DNA from: Ashinkailepas kermadecensis
Taxonomy: Eukaryota > Arthropoda > Thecostraca > Neolepadidae
Direction of reading: 5' to 3'
Assembly: GCA_034440615.1 (NCBI GenBank)
Contig: JAOTOM010005109.1
Span: 435,001 to 499,000, forward strand
Length of the DNA stretch: 64,000 nt
Below, in pieces: positions 1-11,376 of the stretch. The notes under the pieces were generated by a model. The model did no database searches, was not told where the DNA came from, and saw only the letters and a list, made by a program, of their open reading frames with translations. A program made the position numbers and the translations under genes. The stretch's first letter is position 1; each line of letters begins with the position of its first letter.

Positions 1-3000
1 GGCGGCTCTGCAGAAGCTCAACGGCCTGGTGGACCGGACCGACCCTGACGTGGACGTGCCCAACATCGTGCACGCCTTCCAGACGGCCGAGCGGATCCGG
101 GACGACTTCCCCCACCTAGACTGGTTCCACCTGACCGGACTCATCCACGACCTGGGCAAGGTACACTCCCGGGCTGTGTCCGACTGTTCACTCACGCACA
201 GGCCACCTGGCCTGTAGGCAGCAGGTGGACTGGCCGTGTTATGGTGCGGTATCCGTCCACACACCACTGCACTCGTGAGTTTTGGTGGCTGTTCTGGCCA
301 CACCGGAGCGTTCTGCTCGGCACATTGTGGCCTTCTTGGCCGGTCGGTACATCATAATCAGCTGTTCGGCGCACCACTGCGTCCCAGACCAAACCAATGA
401 AATATTACTGCACAGTTTCGACGTTTGTGCTGAGACAGCATTAATATTTGTACTTTGACTTTTTAGTGATGATTTCACGGTATTGATTATAATCTCCAGT
501 AAAATTACATAACCAAAATCATTGACATGAAATCAGTATTATTTGTTGACTTTTAGGGTTTCAAACACAATTCGGCTTCTCACTAGATAAATGTGCGAGT
601 GACACTTGAAAATCCAGGCATTTACGAATATCATGACGTGGGTCGGTCAGGGTAGACAACTGAAATCAGTCGTCCTATTCATAATGATATACTGACTTAT
701 TACTGCTCTTATGCCTCATTATTCGGCCTTAGGGAAATTACTTATCTGTACGTGACGCACGCTTCATATATCAATCTTACGCGGGGTAAGTCCTTTCCAG
801 GAAAGCCCACGGCCACGCCCATCTCGTGACTGTTTTTGCATGTGCGCTGATAATGCGAATAGATGCTAAAACGCTTGGAAGGAAGCTGAGTTCGTAAGAG
901 TGTGTTTACGTAGGATTGACAGCATGCACAGAATGTGTAATGCCATTGCTGGAGGTCCAAGGTGGTTCGAGGTGAAACCCAGGTGGGTTCTCGTCTGTCG
1001 GTGGATAAGTTACTTCTGTAGTTCATCGTTACTAGTTTCAGACCATTATCCGATAAAGCAAACATAGCTGTTTGCAAAGGCGGATAAAATGGGGTGGGGT
1101 GGGGGGCACTGGTAGAATATGCCTCCACCCATGGGAATGTGGTGACCCTCCGGCCTGGAAAAGGCGCTCCTCTAGGAAGGCTTGAGTGCACCCCCTCAAT
1201 TTGTTTTGGCCAAAGTCACCCCTCGGAAGGCAAAGCCACCCGGCGCCCCTCCGGGTACTTTCGAAGTGGCGTCTCCGGTCATGTGCTCCCATTGGAATTC
1301 CTGGATCCGCCCCTGACTGTTTGATATTGTGTCTTAAATATAAATGGAGACTGCGATATGTGGATAGAATATTGCCTACGAGCTCGTCTTATGACATCGT
1401 AGTATCGAACAAAAAACATCGAAAACAGTATTTTATTGATGTTTCAACAATACAAATTGTCTTCATTCTATTTATTGTCGTTCCATAGTCTGTCAGCTTG
1501 CCATTGGGCGCTGAGTCGCCCCCACCTGTGCATCTCGGGGCCGAATCGATCGATGTCCGTCCTGATCTCGGTGTACCACGGCGTTCTACTCGGCAGATTA
1601 TGGCGTTCTACGGCGAGCCGCAGTTCTCCACGGTGGGAGACACGTTCGTGGTGGGCTGCCAGGTGGGCAGCTCGGTCGTGTACCGGCACTCCACCTTCCA
1701 GAACAACCCGGACGTCACCGATCCGCAATACAAGTCAGTCGCAGCGGCTGCCATCATACTGTGTGCCTGAAGCGTTATGGGCAGAAGTATCTTTGCCTAT
1801 AGATTCACCATTCCAAGAAAATCAGTCCGAACAATTTTAACCTTAAGCCATCTTCTATCGCACATCTGACTCGCCCGAAATGCAGTTACGAGCAATCCTG
1901 GCTCTCGTTCTAAATACTTGGAGACTGTACTACTAGGCGGGTTGGTTCACGTGTGTATGTGTATTTGTAGGTGCGTATGTGTGTGTATGTGTTTGCACGG
2001 GCGGATCCAGGAATTGCCATTGGGTGGGGGTGGGGAGGGTGCGCCCTCGGCTAAAAAAAATTGCTTAAAGGGGGGGGGGGACCATAGCACACTGAAACGG
2101 AGCCTTTTCCTCTCAGGACGCCCTTTTCTTCCAAGGGGGTGCCTATTCTTCTCCAGGAATATTTCATCCAGAGGAGCGCCTCTGGATGAAAAATCCGTTG
2201 AACGGGGGAGGGTATAACTCTGGCCTTCCCGCAGGAGCGCCACCCTCCTGAGGTGGCGCCACCCTCAGTGAGGGTGCCACCCCTGAGGGGGGACACATGC
2301 CCCAAGTACCCCTGTACCCCACCCCTGTGTGTGTTGCATTTGCTCCATATGTACGTTTATGTGGTAGTACCAAGAATGGCATGTACCGGCCCGGCTGTGG
2401 TCTGGATAACGTGCTCATCTCCTGGGGTCACGACGAGTACCTCTACAGAGTGCTGAAACACAACAAGTGCACCATCCCAGAACAGGGCATGGCTATGATC
2501 AGGCAAGTCACAAAATCGCCCACAATGCAGCCTCCCTGCGAGCTTTGCATTGCCGTCGTAGCAGTAGCATCATGCATTCCCAACTGCTGTGCCTGGCTGG
2601 CAGGCATGCTGATACCATACCGATATGACACTGTGCGGACGCTCCCACCTGCGCACCATCCAGACGGGCAGAAATGCCGCAGATTCGCACGGCCGCGACC
2701 TTCTACACCCAGCCGCTGAGTACAGAGGCGGCCACCACAGCAAACGAGCAGTCGGAGCTGGGAAAGTGGCGCGCTTCGTGCATATCTATTGCATATCGTG
2801 TTCGAACAGAATACACAAAAACCTCTTTATCAGGTGTTCGCTTGAAGTACAATGCACTATTTCACTTGTTAAATTTGCGACAGTTTGGAACTTTACGGCA
2901 CCCACCAACCACTATCACCTTATTAATGTGGCACGCAATTTGTATGAAAGCCAATAGACAATAAGCCTCAAGGCCATTGCCATACTTCTGATGTACGAAC

Positions 3001-4544
3001 TTGCCATTAGGTCCAGAACACTCCACATCACAATATCGGACACCATCGGGTCCAAACGACTCCATGCCACAATATCGGACACCACCAGGTGCAGAACACT
3101 CCATATGACAATACCAGACGCCATCAGGTCCAAAACACTCCATAGCACAATATCGGACACCACTGCAGGTCCAAAACACTCCATACCACAATATCGGACA
3201 CCACCAGGTCCAAAACACTCCATACCACAATATCGGACACCATCTGGTCCAGAACACTTCATTTCATTCCATGTACCAGCAGGTCCAGAACACTCCATGT
3301 AACAATATCGGGTACCATCAGGTCCAGAACACGCCATATCACATTCTCAGACGCCATCTCAGTGTGCGCCGTGTCTGCGTTTTATGTCAAAATGCTTTCA
3401 CTTCGTGCGATTTACACTTGTGACTGCGGACGACGAGCACTTCCAGAAATGCAGACGTTCACGCCACATACTAGTGCAGAGGGGCAGGTGCAGGTGTGGA
3501 CGCTGCGCACTTACTTACGCACTTACTGACTTACTACTACTACGCACTTACTTACGCTGCTCACTCACGCGTCTACACCGTGCGCATTCTCCACAGGGTT
3601 CTATGGGCGTATGCACAATTCCGCGGCAGCGTTCGCGCAGTGTGGTCAGGCCTTTAGTGCATCAGCGGCGCCACCGACTTTGGATAGGGGGCGGTGGGAC
3701 ATGATTGTTCTTGGGTCCATTCTCTCCATACGACTTTGGATAGGGGGCGGTGGGACATGATTGTTCTTGGGTCCATTCTTTCCATACGACTCTCATAGGC
3801 ATTATCTTAAATTGTCTGGCGTTTGTGGAGTATGGACATGTCAATATTCACTCTTTGGCACTGCCCCTGCTTTAACGCATGTCAGGCAATACATTCGAAA
3901 GCTTACTTGGGTGGAATGAAAGGTGTGTTCATGTAGAGATGTTCTAGTGTGATTTTAGCTAATGGGCTTATGTTTTGCAAGCAGCTTTCCCGGAAGCCAA
4001 AATATAATACCAATCAAGGAGGGCTGATATATGCTAGAACTATGAAGCTCAGAAACATGGGTGAGTGTAGGGTGTTTACACAGCAACGTAGTCTCGCATT
4101 AAAACCAGATATTTCAAGTATTAGTTCCTCTGTGAGGGTGGGAAGTTAAGAAGTAGGGTAAATATATGAAAGTGCACCCAGACGTCCATGCTTCTGGGAC
4201 GTTTTAATTATATATTTAAACTTCTAGGCCATTCACGCCAACTTTTTGTCTTGTTCTGCATCAATGAACTAACAATTAGTAATCGATGAACCATCGCAAA
4301 TGGCAAAAGTTGGGGTCACAGAGCCTACGTGTGCGGCAGGTACCACAGTTTCTACCCGTGGCATACGGGCGGCGACTACATGCACCTGTGTGACGAGCGA
4401 GACCGGCAGATGTTGCCGTGGATACAGCAGTTCAACAAATACGACCTCTACACCAAGTCGGACAGCACTCCCGACATGGACACTCTCGTGCCCTACTATC
4501 AGAGCCTGGTCGACAAGTACTGCCCAGGAAAGCTACGCTGGTAG
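1..4544 (+). CDS. MIOX: Inositol oxygenase (MIOX) copy 1, 5'-truncated by window edge
   Basis: MIOX is a cytosolic non-haem di-iron enzyme that cleaves myo-inositol with O2 to D-glucuronate, the first step of inositol catabolism. Four coding exons are visible: 1-160 (exon 2, cut by the window edge), 1597-1733, 2368-2502 and 4340-4544 with TAG at 4542-4544. Donors and acceptors fit GT-AG except the intron after 2502, which starts AG|GCAAGT (GC-AG). Splice phases join without a stop. Family motifs are present: [55 protein letters not shown], and [10 protein letters not shown] at the C-terminus. Exon 1 must lie to the left of the window. It differs from copies 2 and 3 by MAFYG (not MVFYG) and DPQY (not DPRY). 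This is the last-exons part of the leftmost visible member of a tandem array. I saw no polyadenylation signal close downstream. Confidence 0.93.
1075..1315. mobile_element. hAT-type MITE in MIOX intron 2, copy 1
   Basis: The left end reads CAAAGGCGGAT and the right end CTGGATCCGCCCCTG, imperfect inverted termini of the CAGGGGCGGATCCAG type. The flanks are GCTGTTTG (1067-1074) and ACTGTTTG (1316-1323), an 8-bp target duplication with one mismatch, as expected for hAT elements. No coding capacity. Confidence 0.7.
1996..2327. mobile_element. MITE-like insertion in MIOX intron 3, copy 1
   Basis: Begins CACGGGCGGATCCAGG and may end CCCCACCCCTG, lying in a GT-rich stretch. The left 8 bp are TGTGTTTG and the right 8 bp TGTGTGTT, so a target duplication is only suggestive. 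Near its right end it contains palindromic GGCGCCACCCTCANTGAGGGT-type units. The left terminus is clear; the right end is a guess. Confidence 0.45.
3005..3345 (+). repeat. 39-bp minisatellite in MIOX intron 4, copy 1
   Basis: About eight imperfect units built on CAGGTCCAAAACACTCCATA followed by an ACAATATCGGACACC half. The period is mostly 39 bp (13 codons), which explains the open frames through it on both strands. Present in units 1 and 3, deleted from unit 2. Confidence 0.85.
3675..3786 (+). repeat. 56-bp tandem repeat, two units (unit 1)
   Basis: Units start CGACTTTGGATAGGGGGCGG and end TTCTYTCCATA, exactly 56 bp each. They lie in MIOX intron 4. The count is two here, one in unit 2 and five in unit 3. 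Confidence 0.9.
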
Positions 4545-5938
4545 TGATGCCCCCTCCCTAGGGACGTCATCGAGCCGCAGTGACGTCTGCGATGTGTCTT
4601 CGGTACAGGCGTCCAGACGTTCATGTGTTATTGCGTCTCGCTCGTTCTCGACATGTCTGCGATATGCTCTTGTTGAAGTGCCTTCGTCGTAGCTGGATGT
4701 CTGCATCCCATGTCGTGTCGTGTGCAGCATCGCCGTTCTAGGTGATCACTGACCATCCCACACCAGCTACGAACACCTCTGGGACATGGAAGGATATGGC
4801 CTGGACTGACAGTTTGTGCAGGTGTGTGCAATTCCGACTACTCCGCTGCCACATATGGTTATAGTGTTCACAACACCGCGAATACACATAGCAATCGTGT
4901 TGGAAACACTAGCTAGTAGAACATTCGCTGTGACCTCTTGGTTCAATACAAACCAGTGTATGGTACTATTGTGGGTGTTGGGCGAGTGAGGGGAGGCGGC
5001 GGGCTCCCTCAGCTCCAGGTATGCTCGGGTTTCGTCAGCTCCGGTGCCATCACCAGCCGCCGCCGCCTGTGGAGACCTCCGCCATGTGGCATGTCGCACT
5101 GCCGCCATGTAGCATGTCGCTGCACTGCCACCATGTAGCATGCAACCGATATCCCTGTCGGACATTGTCGGCCGAGTGTGGCCGATCGGGCCCTTCCCTG
5201 TGAGGTACGGGTGTTGCAATAGCTTAGTGCAGACACGTGACTGACGTGTGCCGAGTGAGATGGCTGACGGCTCCCCCGCCCGAGCTGCTGGCTACGGCAG
5301 ACAGAGGGGAGTAGACGGCTGGAGCTGCCGTGCTGTTGGACGGCCGACCGCCACGGTACCGGGAGGCCGACTTGGTCCGGGTAACGAACGTGGGGAGACA
5401 CGCGATCGTGTCTGTGAGACGACTGTTGAAACTGAGATCGTTGTGTGAGAAGCCGTCGCTTGGTGGTAAGTGCTGAGAACAGGGTAAATATCGACAGTTC
5501 TATTTTCTGGCAATTCTTCGTGGAGAGAGGTCTGAGCTAGACATATCACGAGCCAGCGGAAGAACTTCGCTACAATGGTGACGGCCATACCCTGCAGACT
5601 GACTTGACAAGAAGACCTCAGCATGTCATTTTATTTGATCTGGAATATGAGTATGGATGACTTTACATGAAAATGTTGACGTCTTGACAGTGTCTTTTTG
5701 AAGACACGTAAAGGATACAACGTTGCACTCATTCGTGTATCTTGACGAAGACACAAATTCAGACCATTAGCAGTATTTTCAAGCAACGTAGCACATGTGC
5801 TTGGTTATAATATAATGCCATATTTTGATTTTTTCACTCTACGATACAACGAACATGCGTCTAATTTCGCCACACTAAGAGACGTTTAGCTTGTTTCGTG
5901 CTGACTTATTTGGTGGTGGTGGTGGTACTTGAGCCCTT
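4545..5938. other. 3' flank of MIOX copy 1, no gene seen
   Basis: No credible coding exon. It contains three short repeats built on CCATGTRGCATG with CACTGCC between them (about 5083-5145), the 3' untranslated region of MIOX by position, and AT-rich DNA from 5630. Equivalent stretches are 21888-23283 and 40149-41541. I saw no clear AATAAA signal near the stop codon. Confidence 0.6.
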
Positions 5939-6863
5939 TTAACACGCGCACTGGAGGGGGGGGCGAAATCCGCCCACCCCTCCGGTTTTTCGCAAATAAC
6001 TGCAGATTTTACCGGTCGATATACGCGATTTTCGGTGTACCTGCTTAGAAATGAACGGCGCGTCGTTTCAAGTAAGAAAAATTGAAATCGGCCGAACATT
6101 TTTGCAAGTTAGGGGCCGCTAAATTCAAAAAATGTTATAGCGCCAGACCACAAAAATCGGCGCTGATCCGCTTCCAGTATACTGACAACAGGGAAGTGTT
6201 CTAGGCAACACTAGCGACTTGTTTGATGCATATTGATATGCTGTATAGTTTCAAGGTCATGTTAGGTCACCAAGGTCAAGTCAAGTCAAGTTCATGACAG
6301 GTTAATGGAACCAAACTTGATCAACTGTAATATTGCCATAAATGCACGACTGGTTGTCATTTGTACTGTTTGTCATTGCGTTTCCATACTTTATTCATGT
6401 ACTTTACTCCCTTCTTCACGAAGCCGATTGCTCCGAGCTGCCCGACGGAGCAGTCGGGCGGTTTCGGTAACTGGAACAGGTAACTGACCTGATAAAGTAG
6501 TGCTGTATAGGTGACCTGAGGTCAAATGTTGGGTCCAGCATCTGCATTGCATCATTAGTAATGTCCAAAACATCATTGATGCCCATTTTGGAGCATTTAA
6601 ATACAATCACAGCGATCCATAACGATGACAAACCAAGCCACGCAATACCAGAAAAGTTTGCAACTTTGACCTGATTTGACCTTGAAGGTATTGACCTAAG
6701 GTCATGAAATTTGCACACAAAAGAGTTCACTACCGTGCCCATCCACCCTGCGAATTTCGTTCCTCCAGCTTTACTAGGAGCCGAGATCTTAGGGGGGGGC
6801 GGAATCCGCCCCCCCCCCCTCCGGTGCGCGTAATTCTCAGAGGCCCTCCAGGGCGCGTGTTAA
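5939..6863. mobile_element. TTAA-flanked non-autonomous DNA element, unit 1
   Basis: Left end TTAACACGCGCACTGGAGGG and right end CCCTCCAGGGCGCGTGTTAA are inverted with one mismatch over 20 bp including the TTAA. TTAA target sites are used by piggyBac and Kolobok transposons; which group this belongs to is not clear. It is about 0.92 kb with no transposase frame. Inside are poly-G or poly-C palindromes and TGACCT/AGGTCA half-sites. Confidence 0.6.
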
Positions 6864-6940
6864 GACGCATTCGCCTGCTGCGTCATTTACCGTCGCCAAC
6901 CTCTCACTCTGGTTGGTCGCGGGTGGACTCGGAAATCCAG

Positions 6941-7014
6941 CTGGTTGTGGGATTCGGACACACGATCTTACGATCAAGAGTCCAACTCCCTACCGATTGA
7001 GATACCGCGGCCCC
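6941..7014 (-). repeat. tRNA-Lys-like sequence (SINE head or tRNA pseudogene), unit 1
   Basis: On the - strand it starts GGGGCCGCGGTATCTC, has an A-box-like TATCTCAATCGGTAGGGAG, an anticodon loop CTCTTGA (CTT, Lys) and a B-box-like GTCCGAATCCC. The anticodon stem has mismatches, so a working tRNA is unlikely. It lies just beyond the right end of the TTAA element. Confidence 0.5.
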
Positions 7015-7254
7015 CTCGCTGACTTACTCATCCACGTCACTTATAATCCCAGCGTACATAACTTCTTTTGTGAGAGTTGGGTCTTGTGGAGTGGGTAATT
7101 ATTGCCCATCAGCTGAGCAATACAGCCATTCCCAACGCCTGAGTCTGAGTCCGGAACTGCATAGGTTCTGACGAGCCGCCAGTACACCCGATAAGCATAG
7201 AGTAATGGCAGCCGGAGTAGCCATGAGGGGAAGCTGACCGGCTGTTCAACTAAG

Positions 7255-8431
7255 TTTGGGCCTGGTATAAGTTTGGTTTGTGTGGACGTGGAATTTGTTT
7301 TGACGCGAGGTGTAGATGGAGCAATGGTGGCCGCCTGGGCGTAAGTTTTGGTGGTCGGGGAGTTGGCCTCGACGGTCCGCCGGGCCTGCGGGTAGGAGCC
7401 TCCGGTCGTGGCCTGGACGGCGCAAATCTCTTTTTCCTGTCGCCAGACTGCACAGAGATTGGAAGTGGTGATGTGGTCAGATGTGTTGCAGTTAAGGCAG
7501 TGGGCAGGCTTGGAGCAGTTGGAATCAGGATGGGGTGGTTCGCCGTACTTGGGGCATCGAGCTGGTTGGCGGTAAGTCTTGCTGCCATGGCCGAAGCGCT
7601 GGCAATGAAAACAGCGGAGAGGATTGGGAATAAAGACACGGACATGGCATCGGATGTAGCCGGCCAGGAGGGTCTTGGGAAGAGTGGTATAGTTGAAGGT
7701 AGGGACTAAGAGGCTTGTATCTCGTTTCTGGCCGTCTTTAAAGGAGGTGATGCGGTGGACGTGGGTCAACCCCCCCCCCCGGCCTGAGCTCCGTCTAGAT
7801 ATCTCCTTCAGACATGAAGCGGAGCTCCGGCGCGAAGATGGTGCCCTTGGTGGTGTTGCAGTTGGAATGCAGGGTAATGGTGACGGATTTACCACAAAAT
7901 GTGGTGGTACTGAGGAGGGCTTTGGTCTTTGGTTTGGGTTTTAATGACGAGGGTTCCGTTGGCAGGGGCTTCGATGTCAGGATTGGTTAAGGAGCAGATG
8001 GCGAGGAGTTGCTTGGTCGGCCAGAAAACGTTAATACGGCGGAGGGAAACGGATTCCTCGACAGGCTTGACAACTATGTAAGAGCCAGCACTGTCGAGGT
8101 AGGGTTCGATGGTTTGGATGGGTTCAGGTGGAGATGACGTGGTCTGATTCGAGCATGGGTCAGCGGCGTGGAGAGTGATGGTCTGGTTCTGATTGCGAGA
8201 CGAAGTCGTGGTCTTGGGACGAGCAGGGGTCTGTGAGGCACATAGGGTTTCCATGGCGTCATCCAAAGGGATAGTCCGGCGCGGGTCATCAATGGTTGTA
8301 TCAAGTGGGGGAGCATCAGGGGCCGAGTCCGTGGTCGCGCGATGGTCGTCAGGTGTAGCTAGTGGTAGAAATTCCGTCTCGGAGTCCGGTGGCGAGCTGG
8401 GGTCGGTGTCCTTCTTTCGTTTTTAGCCCAT
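7255..8431 (-). pseudogene. Non-LTR retrotransposon ORF1 (Gag-like), truncated and frameshifted, unit 2
   Basis: ORF1 of Jockey-type LINEs encodes an RNA-binding protein with CCHC zinc knuckles. On the - strand a frame starts at ATG 8431, with a stop at codon 3, followed by KRKKDTDPSSPPDSE. It runs with one frame change near 7890 through SLRRINVFWPTKQL to RITSFKDGQKRDTSLLVPTF, AGYIRCHVRVFIPNPLRCF and three knuckle-like motifs. Knuckle 1 ends in Tyr and knuckle 2 has Tyr for its second Cys, so both have lost a ligand. WRQEKEICAVQATTGGSYPQARR is typical of what follows in this family. The element is cut at 7255 by the duplication junction and no ORF2 follows. Copies of GGGGTGACACCCGTC at 8525-8585 lie in the presumed 5' UTR. 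Confidence 0.75.
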
Positions 8432-8728
8432 CGCGGGGAAAAAAACCTATCTAACGAAATATAAATAAACACGAAGAACACACAGAAAACAGGGAACAAA
8501 AGTACGCCGATGAAAAACCAGGTGGGGTGACGGGTGTCACCCCACTGTGAAACCAAATGCGAAAACAACGACGGGTGTCACCCCACGAAAATGAAAAAAT
8601 AGTACTGCAGAACCAGCAGTAAGTCTGGCCAGAATTGGCACGGCGGAGTGGTCAGCGAGATTTTGTAGCTGGTCGTGCGTACGAAAATAGTACTGAACAC
8701 TCCATGACAACACACAACACTCCATGAC

Positions 8729-9203
8729 ATCAAGCTGGTGGGAATGACTAACGGGAGTAATGAATCTAGCTATATTCAGTTAGACTTGGTGGACATAGAA
8801 GTCGGTTGATCAATGGGATATATCCTTAGGATATGCTTAACACCAGCCCCGCCAGCTCGCTGCAATCTAGAGGCCAGCGGGAAGATTCTTCTGGTCGAGA
8901 AAGCATTAAGACATTGGTTTGTTTTGGCACTTTGACATTTATCCACATATTACTTATTTATGTCCTGGTGTGGCTCAGTTCTCAGCGAAAAAAGAAGACT
9001 TTTGCTATTGCGTTTCGCGTAAATGATGCACCATGCCAAGAACAAACAAGACATCAATATGAAATCATGTTTCCCATTCTGGAACCATAGAAAGAGCCTA
9101 CAAAAACTATAGGAGGCCCTAACACAGTGGAGGCACCTTTCGGGGATCAGAAGGCCCCCTTTCAACATTGCCCCCCTGAAAAAATTTCGTGGCGACGCCA
9201 CTG
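8729..9203 (+). mobile_element. Dispersed repeat with hAT-like terminus, unit 2
   Basis: Its right end, read inward on the - strand, is CAGTGGCGTCGCCACGAAAT, a CAGTGG-type end common among hAT-derived elements. The body matches 61794-62272 in inverted orientation along its length, including segments around CTTGGTGGACATAGAAGT and GATGCACCATGCCAAGAACA. No left inverted terminus was found and no protein is encoded. Confidence 0.65.
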
Positions 9204-9223
9204 ATTGTGACATACATGTCATA

Positions 9224-9225
9224 TG

Positions 9226-9293
<68 letters not shown>
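9224..9293. repeat. (TA)n microsatellite
   Basis: Nearly pure AT dinucleotide run just after the repeat ending at 9203. The unit 3 equivalent is 26562-26636. Confidence 0.95.
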
Positions 9294-9295
<2 letters not shown>

Positions 9296-9539
9296 TACTC
9301 TGGATGACGGGTTTGTGTGATTTTACTCCACTGCAAATGGACATTGGGCTGTTGAAATCTGTTGGCAGTGATAGGGCAGCGGATGGCATGAAAGTTTGAC
9401 AACCGTGGGATCGAGCACTACGAACGACAATTGAGGAACAGCAAAGTGTTGTCCGTGCAAAGGGGCTAATTGACTTGCTTAATGGCTGAGAGTATGTGAC
9501 ACGCGAAAAATCGTCATCTATTTCGGAAACCGGGCGATA

Positions 9540-10275
9540 CTTTTGGGGACCCCATTGCAATTTTGCGGGGTCCAGCCGCGTTCTTTCTGGCCCAGGCGCG
9601 AGTTCTCGGTGCCCCGAAGCGAGTTCTCTGGGCCCTTCCGGGACTTTTCGAGGCCCCACTGTATTCATTTGGGGGCCCCGATGCTATTTTTGGGGGGATT
9701 TCCGACGGAAATGTGTGGCGCCCAGCATTATTTGTTAGGGCCCCGGCACGATTGCAGTGTCCAGTGCGCGTTTTCGAGGTTCCGCTGTTTTTGGGCCCCC
9801 GACACGAATTGTTCGGACCCCAATGGTAATTTGTGGAGACCCAGCAATATTGGTGGTGACTTCGACGGGAATTTCGTGGCCCCGGTGCGATTTATCGTGC
9901 TCCTGTGGGAGTTTTCGATTCCCACTGTTCTTATTTGAGGTCCCAGATGCGAATTTTGGGGTACCGATGAGACATTTGAGCCCTAGTACGTTTTTTGGGC
10001 CCCCTAGGTGATTGTCGGGCCCCGGCGCAAGTTTTCGGAGCGCGCTGTTTTTTTGGAGCCTCGATGTCAATTTTTGAGAACCCCAACATAAATGTGTATC
10101 CCCAGTGCGATTATTGAGGGCCTTGACGCGGGTCCTCGACGATACAATTTGGGGCTAGCACGATTTTGCGGCACCAGAGAGTTGTGTGGCCCCGCTGTAT
10201 TTATTTTGGGCACCCGACGCGAATTTGGAGGGCCCCGACGGAAATGTTTGAGACCACAGCGCGAGTATTAGGGCT
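9540..10275 (-). repeat. Degenerate GC-rich minisatellite (~30 bp), unit 2
   Basis: About two dozen very diverged units in which GGGCCCC alternates with a GRTGCGATTTTT core. It belongs to the same family as the blocks at 53.7, 58 and 63.5 kb and has the orientation of the 63.5-kb block. The open frames through it come from the repeat. Confidence 0.8.
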
Positions 10276-10960
10276 CGGGGAGATTATTGTAGTGCCCAAC
10301 GCCCCTCCGGGAGGGTGATTTTCCTCCTTTGTTCCCATCGGTTCGCGACTGCTCCAAGTTACGTTGCTGTTGATAGTCTCCTTTTTGCGCCTTGTATGGG
10401 GTGTGGACACGGAGGCCACTTTACCTGTCACCCATGAAGCCGATCCACGGAGGGAATTGAAAATATAGCATTAGTGCCTTGGCTCCAGTTTTCCGATGCT
10501 TCTACATCCTTCCTTTCAAGTACCCAATTGCTCTGGAGTTCTGGTATGTGTAATCACGCCGAGGAAAACTATGACGCACCACGTGATATGGGCCACAAAG
10601 ACCAGTCTACTTCCGGCATCCGTGGATGTAAGCCGACCGACCTCTCAGCCACTTCTCGCTGGCAAAATGCGACGTTCGCGCAGATATATCCGAATATATC
10701 CGGATCAGATGCGAGTGCAGATCGGTGCATACGCCTTGCCAGAGGCGTCGCCAGGCGACCGGAACCGGCAGACGGAAATCGTTCTCCATAAAAATGCCAC
10801 CGAACCCGACTGTCGGATGTGAAGGCAAACGTCCTTGGCGACGAATAGCAAGCACCCACCGCAGAGTGCCTCCGGAATGCAGGCGAGAAATTTGTTGGTT
10901 CGACTTTGGACGTAACGAAGGCCTGAGCAGCGATTCGATCAAAGCAAGCTACTGACAAGC
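10276..10960. other. Upstream intergenic DNA, no gene seen
   Basis: Moderately GC-rich DNA between the minisatellite and the MITE. Overlapping open frames exist on both strands at 10474-10955, but none resembles a known protein. The equivalent stretch is 27618-28305. Confidence 0.5.
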
Positions 10961-11179
10961 CAGGGGCGGATACAGAGAGGGAGAACTAAAGGCATGTGCC
11001 CCCCCCATGGAAATGTGGCTGGCGCCCCTCTGACCGGGGAAAGGTGCCTCTCCGGTGCACCCTTTGAACGATTTTTAGCCGAAGGCACCCTCCAGAGGCA
11101 TTCACAGTGGCATCCCTCAAGACACTCGTATGGAAGGAAGATTTCACGCCTTCCATGAAAATTCCTGGATCCGCCCCTG
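10961..11179. mobile_element. hAT MITE with 8-bp target duplication, unit 2
   Basis: Ends CAGGGGCGGATACAG and CTGGATCCGCCCCTG are inverted. Flanks TGACAAGC (10953-10960) and TCACAAGC (11180-11187) form an 8-bp duplication with one mismatch. It is 219 bp with no coding capacity. Confidence 0.85.
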
Positions 11180-11376
11180 TCACAAGCCCGCTTGACAGAA
11201 GGCAGCCCCTGCTGGTGGTCTCTGCATCTGGCCCTGGTGCGTCTACGCCCCCGGCGTGACGTGATGGTGCGCCGATAAAAGGAGTGCGCCGGGTGCGGCG
11301 AACAACACTGTTGCGCTACTCGCCCGAGTGAAGAACTGCTGGCTCCGTCTGCTACTGCCGCCTCCAGCATGCATAC

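Larger units (their letters stand above)
1..7254 (+). repeat. Tandem duplication unit 1 (right part)
   Basis: Position 1 corresponds to 18043 in unit 2 and 35420 in unit 3. The sequence is collinear with both later units apart from small indels, a 56-bp unit number difference and a 613-bp segment missing from unit 2. The unit ends at 7254, where the next unit starts inside a LINE remnant. Confidence 0.95.

Noticed and set aside
2862..3337. Cys/Gly-rich - strand frames through the intron-4 minisatellite
   Set aside because: A 39-bp repeat keeps frames open by period alone, and the segment is intronic and absent from copy 2.
5405..5440. Hammerhead-ribozyme-like CTGTGAG...GAAAC motif
   Set aside because: The conserved CTGATGA core lacks a base and the flanking stems do not form.
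6941..7014. Functional tRNA-Lys gene
   Set aside because: The anticodon stem and parts of the acceptor stem do not pair; it is tRNA-derived at best.
7041..7254. C-terminal extension of the LINE ORF1 frame (LVEQPVSFPSWLL onward)
   Set aside because: The same sequence is present in unit 3 without the LINE, so the fusion across the junction is a chance open frame.
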